The notes: a model not told the origin generated them from the sequence alone. Positions 16,827 through 25,920 are shown, counted from the first letter of the stretch. The stretch is DNA of 36,562 nt from Herminiimonas sp. (GCA_028292315.1 JAQGMO010000210.1:1-36562); one strand, 5' to 3'. Made by a program: numbers and translations.

Positions 16827-16926
16827 AAACCGAACTAACGGCAATCTGCCGTTAATGCCGACGTTTGCGCGCCTTTGGCGCGCGATGTTTTTCAGGTTGC
16901 AACAGCGATTGCCGTTAGTTCGGTTT
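16827..16926. repeat. 100-bp structure with perfect 20-bp inverted repeats
   Basis: The left arm aaaccgaactaacggcaatc (16827-16846) is perfectly complementary to the right arm at 16907-16926, around a 60-base spacer. Nested inside are two further perfect hairpins. One is TAACGGCA/TGCCGTTA at 16836-16843 and 16847-16854 with a 3-base loop. The other is GCGCGCC-TTT-GGCGCGC at 16867-16883. The octamer TGCCGTTA thus occurs three times, at 16836 (reverse), 16847 and 16910. It lies about 80 bases upstream of the recombinase start. It could be a recombination site, a small MITE-like element without an obvious target duplication, or a regulatory structure. No second copy was noticed in the window. 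Confidence 0.8.
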
Positions 16927-16984
16927 CGTGATTGCAGATTGAATGAGAGGTGAAGAGGGGAGGCCAGCCGGGCGAACGAAGTTA

Positions 16985-17011
16985 CCGATTCGAATCGGCT
17001 ATTCGAATCGG
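16985..17011. repeat. 14-bp palindrome plus partial direct copy
   Basis: CCGATTCGAATCGG at 16985-16998 is a perfect palindrome, and ATTCGAATCGG recurs at 17001-17011, 13 bp after its first occurrence at 16988. It lies about 45 bases downstream of the hybrid kinase stop. It may be a binding site or part of the recombinase control region; no T-tract follows. Confidence 0.55.
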
Positions 17012-17055
17012 GTGTCAGCTATCTGATTACGGAAAAGCGAACTTCAGCTTTCCTG

Positions 17056-19839
17056 CTAAACGCCTGCAACCGATTCCTCGGGAAGCGTTTGTTCGATCGC
17101 CAGCACAAGGGCGTCGATATCGAAAGGCTTTGCGATATGCCGCTGGAAGCCCGCATCCCGCGCCGCGATTCGATCCTGTCTCATTGCGAATGCGGTAAGG
17201 GCGATCGCGGGGATTGAAGAAACTGCGGGATTCGACCCGCTTCTCACGGCACGCAGGAAAGCATACCCATCCATTTCCGGCATGCCGATATCGCAAAGCA
17301 GCAGATCGAAGAGTTCGCCATTCAGAATAGTCAATGCCTCCGCTGCCGACGCCGCAGTCGTCACCCTGGCACCTGCCCTGTGCAACGACTCCATGATGAT
17401 TTCGCGCACATTCGCTTCATCCTCGACGACAAGAATCCGCTTGCAAGTGATTTTCTGGCGCAGTCGGACTTCATCATCATCGGGGGAAGTATCCGTGAAT
17501 CGATCTTGCCGGGAATGCACTGCCGGCAGCGTGACGATAAAGACGCATCCCTGTCCGATGCCAGCGCATTCAACCCTGATAGCCCCGTTGTGAAGCTCAA
17601 CCAGGCTTTTTGCAATCGCCAGTCCGAGGCCAATCCCGCCCTGCTTGCGCGTGGATGAGGAATCCTGCTGACGAAAACGATCAAATACATACGGCAGAAA
17701 CTCGGGTGCAATACCGCAACCGGTGTCAATCACGCGGATTTCAAGCCTGTTTTCCCGCTCAATGGCTTCGATGGCAATGACGCCATCCTTGTCGGTAAAT
17801 TTAATCGCGTTGTTGAGAAGACTCGACATGATTTGATGAAAGCGGCGCGCGTCGGCTCGGATGAAGACCGGTTTCGCCGGTAATGCCGTCTTAATGACAA
17901 GTTGCTTGTTTTCAGCAACCCCGACAAACTCGTCACGAACGGTGGCAAGTAGTTCGACACCGTCGACGACCTGCGTTTCCAGATCGACTTTTCCAGCAAG
18001 CACCGCACTCATGTCCAGCAGATTATTGATGAGATCGGTTTGCAACCCGACGTTGCGCCGGATCGTGTCAGCTGCTTTTGTAACGTAAGCGTCATTCTGC
18101 ATCCGCATCCCGAGCATCTGGGCCCACCCGCCAATCACGCTTAATGGCGTACGCAACTCATGCGACAGGGTTGCGAGGAATTCGTCTTTCATACGTGATA
18201 CGTGTTCGATTTCAAGCCGCGCATTGCGCTCCTGCTCTAATGCAGATTCCATTTTTTCAGCGGCAATCACGGCCTGATGGACATTCGTCAATGTGCCGAC
18301 CCAACGGAAAACATGGCCGTCTTCATTTCGTACGGCCTGGGCTCGGATTTTGAACCACCGGGCATCGCTTTCGGCCGCCGTACGCGAAAGCCGTGCCTGC
18401 ATTTCCAGGTTATAGCCACTGTCACGGCATGCTTTCCACAATGCCAGAAACGCCTGGCAATCCGCCTCATGCATCCGCGTAGTCAGATCCTCCAGTCGCA
18501 TGCTCGGGCAGGGTCCGAGTTCACGGAGCCACCGCTTGTTCATATATTCGAGCCGCCCGTCCGCATCGGCCTGGAATACCAGGTGGGGCAGGAAATCGGA
18601 AAACGTGGTGAACTGCCGCAGCTGTTCCACGGTGGCCGTGGCGTGCCGCCGGCCCTCATGCGCCAGCTTGTTGATCGCATTTTGCACCTGCGCCACTTCA
18701 CCGATCGCGCTTTGCCCGCCCGGCGTGGCCGAAGGATCGCGCATCAACTGCTCGGCCGATTCCGCAAGGGCCCTGACCGGTTTGGTAATCCGGGCTGCGA
18801 TCAGCCATGCAATCACGGCGGCGGCGGCGGCCAACAGCAAGGCTCCGGCAAAGAATGAGTTGCGCAAGCTCTCGGTCGGCGCAAGGGCGACAGAGGCAGG
18901 CTGGCGCACCAGGACCTGCCAGCCAAACCCCTGAAAGCTCCCACGCGGAATGACCGGGGCGGCGACGGTAAGATACGGCTTGTTGTCGCTCCATGTCTGT
19001 ATGCCTGCTGATGTGGTCGGGCGATTTGCGGACAAACTGGTTAGCGGGGTGCCGATTCTGATTTGATCGTCCGGGGCCAGGACCACCTTCCCGGCGGTAT
19101 CCAGCAGCAGGATTTCCATGCCATGCGAGTGCTTGAGCGGCCCGAGTATGTTCTCCCGGACCTGGTTGGTCCATTCGAAACTGACATGTGCCGACAACAC
19201 TCGCGTGATGCGTCCGCTATTGTCCTCTATGGGGAAGGCGACATCCAGGAATCGAAGGGGATCACCGTTCGCCGGTTTGGGCAACAACTCCGCCAGCCGC
19301 ACCGCCTCGTGCACATCTCCCAGGAACAAGCCTTTTTTCCCTTCCTCGAAGACCGGCCTTCCTTTGGCATTTCCCCCTTCAAAGATACCGTTATTCGCAG
19401 CAATGATCGTTGCAGTCGCGACGTCAACTACGCCGAGAAAGGCAAACTCGGGATGAATCTGTACGAATTCGTCGAGTATCGCGCGTAGTTCCGCCGGTGA
19501 TGAGCGCGCATCTTGCAGCCGCGGCGACTGGGCCTGCATCCTTATTTCCCTGCTGAAATCATTCATCCCGGAGGCAAGTTCGCGTGCCATTTGCTGGCCG
19601 GTATTCTCGAGGTTCTTGTAGGCCAGGCGAAGCACTTCGCGCTGGGCAAGGCGGTCGAGGAAGCCTGCCAAAGCAAGCGACAATACGACAATCAGAATAG
19701 TGAGGGCGATTCCAAGGTAAGCATGCAAGCTGGTTATGCCAACGGATTTCTGCTTTTCGCCGTGCGCGGGCGTATGCCATCGGATATCCAGATGAGACGC
19801 TGCTGGCCGCGTCGGTGCCGGATCTACGGTGTTTTTCAC
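17056..19839 (-). CDS. Hybrid sensor histidine kinase (Cache-HAMP-PAS-HisKA-HATPase-REC)
   Basis: This 927-residue membrane kinase has helices at about 39-61 and 327-349 flanking a periplasmic sensor of Cache type (about 62-325). A HAMP linker follows (about 350-400), then a PAS domain (about 405-525). The phosphoacceptor H560 is in SHELRTP, the N box N677 in LLNNAIKF, and the G boxes are DTGCGIAP (705-712) and GGIGLGLAIA. A C-terminal receiver has D850 in LLCDIGMPEMDG and K904. All catalytic residues appear intact. The GTG start overlaps the stop of the upstream kinase (GTGA), which implies coupled translation. No output regulator is adjacent, so the phosphorelay target is unknown. Confidence 0.92.
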   Translation of the reverse strand: MKNTVDPAPTRPAASHLDIRWHTPAHGEKQKSVGITSLHAYLGIALTILIVVLSLALAGFLDRLAQREVLRLAYKNLENTGQQMARELASGMNDFSREIRMQAQSPRLQDARSSPAELRAILDEFVQIHPEFAFLGVVDVATATIIAANNGIFEGGNAKGRPVFEEGKKGLFLGDVHEAVRLAELLPKPANGDPLRFLDVAFPIEDNSGRITRVLSAHVSFEWTNQVRENILGPLKHSHGMEILLLDTAGKVVLAPDDQIRIGTPLTSLSANRPTTSAGIQTWSDNKPYLTVAAPVIPRGSFQGFGWQVLVRQPASVALAPTESLRNSFFAGALLLAAAAAVIAWLIAARITKPVRALAESAEQLMRDPSATPGGQSAIGEVAQVQNAINKLAHEGRRHATATVEQLRQFTTFSDFLPHLVFQADADGRLEYMNKRWLRELGPCPSMRLEDLTTRMHEADCQAFLALWKACRDSGYNLEMQARLSRTAAESDARWFKIRAQAVRNEDGHVFRWVGTLTNVHQAVIAAEKMESALEQERNARLEIEHVSRMKDEFLATLSHELRTPLSVIGGWAQMLGMRMQNDAYVTKAADTIRRNVGLQTDLINNLLDMSAVLAGKVDLETQVVDGVELLATVRDEFVGVAENKQLVIKTALPAKPVFIRADARRFHQIMSSLLNNAIKFTDKDGVIAIEAIERENRLEIRVIDTGCGIAPEFLPYVFDRFRQQDSSSTRKQGGIGLGLAIAKSLVELHNGAIRVECAGIGQGCVFIVTLPAVHSRQDRFTDTSPDDDEVRLRQKITCKRILVVEDEANVREIIMESLHRAGARVTTAASAAEALTILNGELFDLLLCDIGMPEMDGYAFLRAVRSGSNPAVSSIPAIALTAFAMRQDRIAARDAGFQRHIAKPFDIDALVLAIEQTLPEESVAGV

Positions 19840-21041
19840 AAAGTGTTGCCAGTTGCAGTTTTTGATGTGCCGAGCGGCAAAATGAACGAAAAAGTGGTCC
19901 CCTCGGGCGAGGATACGACATCCAGGCTGCCGCCATGAGAACGCGCGATTTCAGACGCAATGTATAAACCGAGGCCGAGGCCTCCTTCCGGACCTTCGAC
20001 GGAACCGCGCGAATAGGGTTGGAACAGGCGTGGAACGGTTTCCGATGGTATTGGGACGCCTTGATTGGTGACAGACAGGACAAACACTCGATTGAGACTG
20101 CTCGCGGTCACGCGTACGGGGGTATCGACCGAACCATGAACAAGGGCGTTGGTAACCAGATTCGAGAGCAACTGTGCTACCCGCGCGGAGTCGCAGAAAA
20201 CCGATTCACCGATCCGCATTTCGCACTCAATTACCCGCTCCGGAAAGGCTCCCTTCAATTCTGCGATAACATGCAGCATGTCTTGATTCAAAGCTTTCGC
20301 TTCACACAAATTCAACGGGATCCCGCCGCCTATTCTGCCACGCGTGAAATCGAGCACATCGTCGACAAGGCGTGAAATGCGAAGTCCGCTTCGTTGAATA
20401 CGCTTGACAATGGAAATCGACGCCTTATCGAGCGGCCGCGCCAGTAAAACATCGCTGCCGGCAATGATGGATGCCAGCGGCGTGCGCAAGTCATGCCCCA
20501 GTACAGCGACAAACTGTTCCCGTAACTCCGCTGTTTCCAGCTCGTCGAGTAATGCGGTCCGGCTTTCATCCAGCTTCTTCTCCGTCTCCAGCTGCAGCGA
20601 TATCAAATCTGCAAACAGCGCCAGGGTCGTGATGTTTTTTACGTTCGACACGGTTGCCGGAACCGGGTCCAGCGCACAAAGCGTGCCAAAGTACTCGCCG
20701 TCGGCCCTGGTCAGGGGAAAGGAGATATAGCTTTCAAAGCCATACATTTGCGGCGTGAGATGGGTACAGTACTGTGAATCGGTACTGGCCTTATCAATCA
20801 CGATCGGCATCCGGCTGTCCCGGACTTCACTGCACAATGTGGTCGCCACATCAAGCTGCTCGCCGGGCTTCAGGCCAAAACCGATTTTGTCCAGAACAGC
20901 GCAGGTGGTCCACGAGTCCCCGGTCACGCGGGCAATGCATGCGAAGCGCAAGCCAGTCATTTCGATCACTGCCTGGAGTATGGTGGGAACCGCACTGATT
21001 GACTGGATTGCCGCGATGTCCGCAGCGATGGAAGATTTCAT
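19836..21041 (-). CDS. GAF-domain sensor histidine kinase
   Basis: This 401-residue soluble kinase has an N-terminal GAF domain (about 10-160; FACIARVTGDSW, YISFPLTRADGEYFGTLCALD). A short helical linker leads to a HisKA domain with H183 in VLGHDLRTPL. The HATPase domain has the N box LLSNLVTNAL and the G box GGLGLGLYIA. It has no receiver and no membrane helix. The GAF domain lacks an obvious haem- or bilin-binding cysteine signature, so the ligand is unknown. The ATG at 21041 has GGAG about 6 bases upstream. Its stop overlaps the start of the hybrid kinase by 4 bases, so the two are cotranscribed and may form one relay or heteromeric sensor. Confidence 0.88.
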   Translation of the reverse strand: MKSSIAADIAAIQSISAVPTILQAVIEMTGLRFACIARVTGDSWTTCAVLDKIGFGLKPGEQLDVATTLCSEVRDSRMPIVIDKASTDSQYCTHLTPQMYGFESYISFPLTRADGEYFGTLCALDPVPATVSNVKNITTLALFADLISLQLETEKKLDESRTALLDELETAELREQFVAVLGHDLRTPLASIIAGSDVLLARPLDKASISIVKRIQRSGLRISRLVDDVLDFTRGRIGGGIPLNLCEAKALNQDMLHVIAELKGAFPERVIECEMRIGESVFCDSARVAQLLSNLVTNALVHGSVDTPVRVTASSLNRVFVLSVTNQGVPIPSETVPRLFQPYSRGSVEGPEGGLGLGLYIASEIARSHGGSLDVVSSPEGTTFSFILPLGTSKTATGNTL

Positions 21042-21258
21042 GCAGGCTCCGATTTTTCCTAAATATGACGTCACAAACTAAAAAGCGACATCGCTACTCC
21101 GTCAGCGTTGCCGAAGACGCACGCTTCAAAGCCGTTCACAATGCGTAACTGAATGAGGCAACCATATATTTTACCCTTTGACGCGTCGTGCCCTCAATCG
21201 CATCAGGAATTTATTGGGAAATGGTCGTATACGAATCTTCGGCGCCCATGTCGAATAA

Positions 21259-21969
21259 TCATCCCGCAAGCCTTGCAAGGTATTCCCTGATTCGCTTTGC
21301 GTTAGCGCCGGCGTCACCGCGCCCGACCCGGGAAACCGAGCGGATGTCCACCTTGCTGCCCGCTGCCGCAGGCTGCACGCGTATTACCACATCATCCTTG
21401 AAGCCGAACCATCGAGTGGCGGCGGTGGCTTCAATCCGGCCTGCGGCCGGCTCCTCGGCGACCAATTCCCACCCCATGGCGCGGGCGGCCGCGACTGCGC
21501 GCGAAAACGCGTCCGCGGGTGGGAGTGGAAGAGACAATGACTGGATGTCGGGATAGGCAAGCCGTTGGGCCTGTGCGACCGCCTCGCCGCCATGGTCGGC
21601 CGAATTTGGCGCCCCCGCGCGCCGGGCAAGAATCGCGTGAAATGCCGGCGGATCGGCCAGATCCGTTGATATGTCGTGGATCGGTGGCAGCGCTCTCGCC
21701 TGTTTTTGCAAGGACCATGGCACGTAAGCGACCGCGAGCCCCAGCACAATACTCAGCAGCAGCATTGCCTTTGCCCCAGTCCGGATTTTCGGTATCGCTA
21801 GCGCGAGCAACGCGGCTGCCGCTGCGACCAGGCCTGCATAGGCGGCATTGCCCAGGATTCTGAATCCGGTGGGGAAGGGCCAGAAGCCGGCGCGCACGCC
21901 GAGCCCCGAAACTGCGAGCGCTAATGCGGCCGCCAGTGCCACGACAAGGGGAATGCGGGCGATTTTCAT
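21259..21969 (-). CDS. DUF1499 domain membrane protein
   Basis: This 236-residue protein has three predicted membrane helices (about 5-25, 38-60, 66-87), followed by a soluble domain (about 95-236). That domain begins IHDISTDLADPPAF, the DUF1499 hallmark, and later has RIEATAATRWFGFKDDVVIRV. The function of DUF1499 is not established. The soluble part could lie on either side of the membrane. The ATG at 21969 has only a weak AAGAAG upstream. The gene diverges from the YgjP-like gene across about 185 bp that contain a palindrome. Nothing unusual is seen in codon use. Confidence 0.85.
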   Translation of the reverse strand: MKIARIPLVVALAAALALAVSGLGVRAGFWPFPTGFRILGNAAYAGLVAAAAALLALAIPKIRTGAKAMLLLSIVLGLAVAYVPWSLQKQARALPPIHDISTDLADPPAFHAILARRAGAPNSADHGGEAVAQAQRLAYPDIQSLSLPLPPADAFSRAVAAARAMGWELVAEEPAAGRIEATAATRWFGFKDDVVIRVQPAAAGSKVDIRSVSRVGRGDAGANAKRIREYLARLAG

Positions 21970-21990
21970 GGCTTCTTTTTCATGTTTTCA

Positions 21991-22006
21991 ATTCAACAGG
22001 TTGAAT
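21991..22006. promoter_or_regulatory. Palindrome in divergent promoter region
   Basis: ATTCAAC-AG-GTTGAAT is a perfect 7-bp inverted repeat with a 2-base spacer, 21 bases upstream of the DUF1499 start. Its size and position fit an operator. No regulator gene is adjacent, so the binding protein is unknown. Confidence 0.35.
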
Positions 22007-22154
22007 GCGCCTCCGGGAAACAAGTCGCAGCGAAATGTACGAAAGCATACATTAGCAGGGTATCAGAACTGGCCATCGGCGTGATCCAGTTCCGGCGTAT
22101 CGCCGACGTATTAAAATGACGGCTGTTTTGCGGTGAAAGGCGACGATTCTCAAA

Positions 22155-22664
22155 ATGAAATATCTCATGGGCTATCCCGACGACTTGCGCCGGCAGGCGC
22201 AGAAGCTCGTCGATGAAAACAGGCTGGGGGCCGTACTCCTCGAAAGGTATGCGACACCACACGATATCCGGACCGACAAGGCGCTCTATCAATATGTCGC
22301 CGGGTTGAAAAATGCGTTTATCCGGAACGGCGAACCGATCAGCAAGGTGGTTTTCGACAGCAAGATTCAGGTCATCCGGGATGCGCTTGGTTTGCATACC
22401 ACGATTTCCCGGGTGCAGGGCAATAAGCTCAAAGCCAAGCGTGAGATCAGCGTTTCATCGCTTTTCAAGAATGTCCCGATCGAGTTCCTGAAGATGATTG
22501 CAGTGCATGAATTGGCGCACTTGAAGGAAAGGGATCACGACAAGGCATTCTATAAACTGTGCACCTATATGGAGCCCAGGTATCATCAATACGAGCTTGA
22601 CCTGAGACTATATCTGACCCATCTCGATTCTTCGGGTGTGGCCTTATGGCCGGGACGCAGCTAA
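22155..22664 (+). CDS. YgjP-like zinc metallopeptidase (DUF45)
   Basis: This 169-residue protein carries the zinc motif HELAH at 118-122 within VHELAHLKERDHDKAFYKLC, with H128 as a likely third ligand. A helical C-terminus includes YMEPRYHQYE. This arrangement (HExxH, then HxxxF, then a Tyr-rich tail) is typical of the YgjP/DUF45 family, related to M48 and SprT-type gluzincins. Its usual N-terminal beta domain is reduced here. The physiological substrate is not known. No signal peptide is present, so it is probably cytoplasmic. The ATG at 22155 has a weak site (AAAGG about 13 bases upstream). The gene appears monocistronic. Confidence 0.8.
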   Translation: MKYLMGYPDDLRRQAQKLVDENRLGAVLLERYATPHDIRTDKALYQYVAGLKNAFIRNGEPISKVVFDSKIQVIRDALGLHTTISRVQGNKLKAKREISVSSLFKNVPIEFLKMIAVHELAHLKERDHDKAFYKLCTYMEPRYHQYELDLRLYLTHLDSSGVALWPGRS

Positions 22665-22858
22665 AGCGATCGGGCATGCCGAGCTTCCATACTTAAAATC
22701 TCTACAACACAAGGTGCGTGGTATCGGGTCGGCATACCGAGACGTCCGCCAAACACAATTGGCGTAACCTGAACCGATGGAGCATGATCGCGGGAACCTC
22801 CTCGCACCGTCCATCTCGAAACATGATATGGTTTAATCATCACTTTTTCGGAGATACC

Positions 22859-23809
22859 ATGGCCAGACGTAAAGTGGGGCATACCCAACTGGAAGCAGCA
22901 CCGCTTGCATTCGGCGGGAATGTATTCGGTTGGACCGCGGACGAGAGCAGTTCATTCGATCTGCTCGATGCATTTGTCGATGCCGATTGCAACCTGATCG
23001 ATACGGCGGATGTGTATTCGAGATGGGCGCCTGGCCTCAAGGGAGGCGAATCTGAAACCATCATTGGAAAGTGGCTCAAGCAGTCCGGAAAGCGCGACAA
23101 GGTAATTATTGCCACCAAGGTTGGAATGGAGATGGAGCCGGGCAAGAAGGGGCTCTCAAGAGCGCATATCCAGGCCTCGGTCGAAGACTCGCTGAGGCGG
23201 CTGCAGACTGATTACATCGATTTGTATTTTTCCCACAAGGACGATCCCGATGTGCCGCTCGAGGAAACGCTGGAAACCTACGCGCGCCTGATCCAGCAGG
23301 GAAAGATCCGCGCGATCGGCGCTTCGAATTTCAGCGCGGAGCGACTGGAAGAGGCATTGCAGATCAGCGAACGCGAGGACTTGCCGGCGTATGAATGCCT
23401 GGAGCCGAATTACAATCTTTACGACCGTTCCGACTATGAGGACAATCTTGAGCCGATATGTCTGAAGTACGGACTCGGCGTCATCAGTTATTTCGCGCTT
23501 GCGAGCGGCTTCCTGACCGGCAAATACCGGACGGAAGCCGACGTGGCGAATAGTCCGCGCGCCAGGATGGTGAAACCGTATTGGAACGAGCGCGGATTCC
23601 GCATTGTCGACGCGCTGGAGCAGGTGGCGCGGCAGTACGGCACCACGCCGGCAAGCGTAGCCATAGCCTGGGTGGTTGCACGCCCCGGCATCACTGCTGC
23701 TATTGCCAGCGCCACCAATGTTAAACAGCTTGGTGAACTGGTGCGCGCGATCGAGCTGACGCTGGATCCGGCTTCAATGGACATGTTGAATAAGGCAAGT
23801 TCAGCCTGA
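22859..23809 (+). CDS. Aldo/keto reductase
   Basis: This 316-residue TIM-barrel NADPH-dependent oxidoreductase has the family's catalytic tetrad in context: D and Y in DTADVYSRW, K in IATKVGME, and H in YFSHKDDP. The C-terminal cofactor region includes GITAAIASATNVKQL, a typical AKR phosphate-binding segment. It probably reduces aldehydes or ketones; the substrate is unknown. The ATG at 22859 has GGAG about 7 bases upstream. An upstream in-frame extension to 22718 has no ribosome binding site. Its last 9 bases overlap the end of the convergent lyase gene. Confidence 0.88.
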   Translation: MARRKVGHTQLEAAPLAFGGNVFGWTADESSSFDLLDAFVDADCNLIDTADVYSRWAPGLKGGESETIIGKWLKQSGKRDKVIIATKVGMEMEPGKKGLSRAHIQASVEDSLRRLQTDYIDLYFSHKDDPDVPLEETLETYARLIQQGKIRAIGASNFSAERLEEALQISEREDLPAYECLEPNYNLYDRSDYEDNLEPICLKYGLGVISYFALASGFLTGKYRTEADVANSPRARMVKPYWNERGFRIVDALEQVARQYGTTPASVAIAWVVARPGITAAIASATNVKQLGELVRAIELTLDPASMDMLNKASSA

Positions 23810-24643
23810 GTTGCCGCTATCGCCAGACCCTGGGTGTACTTCATCCAGCAGCATGCGGCGCGCTCGCTCGACTACCGGAAGATCGATGAGCTTGTTATCG
23901 AGCCGCACCGCGTGCCCGCTCGCCGCATCCGACGCGGCGATCACGGCGCGCGCCCAACGCAACTCTTCTTCGCTTGGCCGGAAGCCGCTTTCAGTAAGCG
24001 CCACCTGATTGGGATGGATACAAAGCTTAGCGCCGAAACCAAGCTCGCGGGCGCGCGCGACGTCGCTCTGTAGTTGCGCAGCGTCGCCGATCTGCATGGT
24101 TACGCCGTCGATCGGCGCACCAATCCGCGCAACAACCGACGTAATAACCAGCGTCGAGCGCGCGAACAGAAGGCCCTCGGCGTCGTTGAGAATGCCGGTA
24201 TCCAGTTGGAAATCAATGGAGCCAAATGCAAGTCGTTCAGTTCGCGGACCCTTGGCAATCTCCAGCGCATTCATCAGGCCGAGTGCGGACTCGATGATAG
24301 GAATGACCGGAATCTCAAGCGTGTCCAGAAGCCTGATGATTTCACGGAGGGGCGCGGCTGACTCGGTTTTCGGCAGCATGATGCCGAGCGGTTTAACCGC
24401 TGCCAGCGCGCGCACGTCATCTTCGAAGTACTCGGTATCGGCACTGTTAATGCGCACCCAGGCGCCAGGGTCGGCAGGCTGGCGTTGCGCCAGCCAGTCG
24501 CACACGGCCGCCCGCGCCGCCAGTTTTTCTTCCGGCGGCACCGCATCTTCAAGGTCGAGCACCACGGCGCCGGCTCCGGACGCAACCGCTTTGACAAAGC
24601 GTTCGGGCCGATTGCCTGGAACAAACAGATAACTACGTTTCAT
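23801..24643 (-). CDS. HpcH/HpaI family CoA lyase (CitE-like)
   Basis: This 280-residue TIM-barrel lyase has RSYLFVPGNRPERF at the N-terminus, DLEDAV at 30-35, substrate-binding R64 in VRINS, and metal ligands E118 (PIIES) and D144 (GSIDF). This pattern is that of CitE-like enzymes such as citramalyl-CoA, malyl-CoA or citryl-CoA lyases, which cleave a 3-hydroxy-acyl-CoA to acetyl-CoA plus a 2-oxo acid. Within this locus, citramalyl-CoA lyase is the leading guess. The ATG at 24643 is preferred over a TTG at 24658, though its upstream site is weak. The gene is last in the minus-strand operon and overlaps the convergent aldo/keto reductase by 9 bases. Confidence 0.85.
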   Translation of the reverse strand: MKRSYLFVPGNRPERFVKAVASGAGAVVLDLEDAVPPEEKLAARAAVCDWLAQRQPADPGAWVRINSADTEYFEDDVRALAAVKPLGIMLPKTESAAPLREIIRLLDTLEIPVIPIIESALGLMNALEIAKGPRTERLAFGSIDFQLDTGILNDAEGLLFARSTLVITSVVARIGAPIDGVTMQIGDAAQLQSDVARARELGFGAKLCIHPNQVALTESGFRPSEEELRWARAVIAASDAASGHAVRLDNKLIDLPVVERARRMLLDEVHPGSGDSGNSG

Positions 24644-24694
24644 CGCGATGTCCGGCAAAGGTAAGACGACAGGATAAGACCCGATTGCGAGCCA

Positions 24695-25912
24695 TCAGGC
24701 GGCAATCACGCCGGCGGCACGCAATTCGCCGATCTGGTCGGCAGTATAACCAGCCTCGGTCAGCATCGCGACCGTATCGGCCCCCATGGCTGGCGCGGCA
24801 GCGCGTGGCAGGCTTACTCCAGGGACGCGGATCGGGCCGGCAATCATGCGCGCCGCGCGCCCGTCCGGATAGGCGTAATCCACCAGCGCTTCACGTTCGG
24901 CCACATACGGGTTTTCCAGCGCCTGCGCGATGTCGTATACCGGCGCCGCAGGTACCTTTCCGCCAAACTCCGTCATCCACTCCTCGGTGGTGCGCTCCAT
25001 CAGTTCGGCATCGACCATCCGCGTGACCTGGTCGCGGTTCTGCAGCCGGGCTGCGAACGTGGCGAACTGTGGATCGGTGTGCCATTCCGGTTTGCCTAAC
25101 ACGTCGGCCAGTACGCCCCAGAACTTTTCTTTATTACACATCAGGAAAATCCATCCATCCCTGGTTCGATAGAGCTGGCTCGGCGTGAGGCTTGGATGCG
25201 ACGAGCGCGGGCTGCGGCCGGTAACGACGCCCTTGTTGAGAAACCAGGTGCCCGGGTAGTTGAGATTGTGCAAAGCGACGTCGAACAATGAGGTGTCGAC
25301 ATCCATGCCCTGTCCGGAGGCGCGTGCGCCGACCACGCCGGCCAGCAAGCCGAAGGCGGCAGCCAGGCCCGTCATCAGGTCGACAATTGACAATCCGTAA
25401 CGGGTAGGCGGCCCATCCGGCTCGCCGGTCATGGACATGTGCCCGGCTTCAGCCTGCATCAGGTAGTCGTATCCGGGCCATGCCGTTCGCGAGCCTTCGC
25501 GGCCGTAGGCCGACAGATGGGCGCAGACAATACGCGGATTGGCTTCCTTCAGATCTTCATACGTCAGCCCGAGCTTGGCCGGCAAGTCACCGCGCAGGTT
25601 GTCGAGGACCGCGTCGGCGTCTTTTACCAGCGCCAGAAAAACTTCCCGTCCGGCCGGATGTTTCAGGTCCAGCGTGATGCTCTTCTTGTTGCGATTGAAA
25701 GTCTGGAAGAAATGGCTGTCGTTCGGGCCAAAATAATGCGGCCCCACGCTACGGCCGACATCGCCGCCATCCTTGTGGTTCTCGATCTTGATCACTTCCG
25801 CGCCGAGGTCCGCGAGATAGAGCGTGCCGAAAGGGCCGGCGCCATATTGCTCGACGGCGAGTATGCGCACACCGGCCAGCGGCAAGGGATTTACATTGGC
25901 AGCAGTATTCAT
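24695..25912 (-). CDS. CaiB/BaiF family CoA-transferase
   Basis: This 405-residue class III CoA-transferase has GVRILAVEQYGAGPFGT at the start, LGAEVIKIEN, NRNKKSITLDLKHP, and the catalytic D178 in SIVDLMTG. The family moves CoA between carboxylic acids through an aspartyl-CoA thioester, typically from succinyl-CoA or a product CoA. Here it would activate the imported acid. The ATG at 25912 lies just after the stop of the MmgE/PrpD gene, and an in-frame TTG at 25924 overlaps that stop, so coupling is likely. It lies between the MmgE/PrpD and lyase genes, all on the minus strand. Confidence 0.9.
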   Translation of the reverse strand: MNTAANVNPLPLAGVRILAVEQYGAGPFGTLYLADLGAEVIKIENHKDGGDVGRSVGPHYFGPNDSHFFQTFNRNKKSITLDLKHPAGREVFLALVKDADAVLDNLRGDLPAKLGLTYEDLKEANPRIVCAHLSAYGREGSRTAWPGYDYLMQAEAGHMSMTGEPDGPPTRYGLSIVDLMTGLAAAFGLLAGVVGARASGQGMDVDTSLFDVALHNLNYPGTWFLNKGVVTGRSPRSSHPSLTPSQLYRTRDGWIFLMCNKEKFWGVLADVLGKPEWHTDPQFATFAARLQNRDQVTRMVDAELMERTTEEWMTEFGGKVPAAPVYDIAQALENPYVAEREALVDYAYPDGRAARMIAGPIRVPGVSLPRAAAPAMGADTVAMLTEAGYTADQIGELRAAGVIAA

Positions 25913-25920
25913 GGTCGTGT

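Larger units (their letters stand above)
16749..17055. other. Intergenic region with repeats upstream of recombinase
   Basis: About 307 bases lie between the recombinase start and the stop of the hybrid kinase, both on the minus strand. No gene is visible. The region holds the 100-bp inverted-repeat structure at 16827-16926 and a 14-bp palindrome at 16985-16998, each annotated separately. It probably includes the recombinase promoter, but no clear hexamers were identified. Confidence 0.6.

Noticed and set aside
16827-16926. Integron attC site
   Set aside because: The topology is similar, but the outer arms do not carry the RYYYAAC/GTTRRRY boxes and the adjacent recombinase lacks integron-integrase features that I could recognise.
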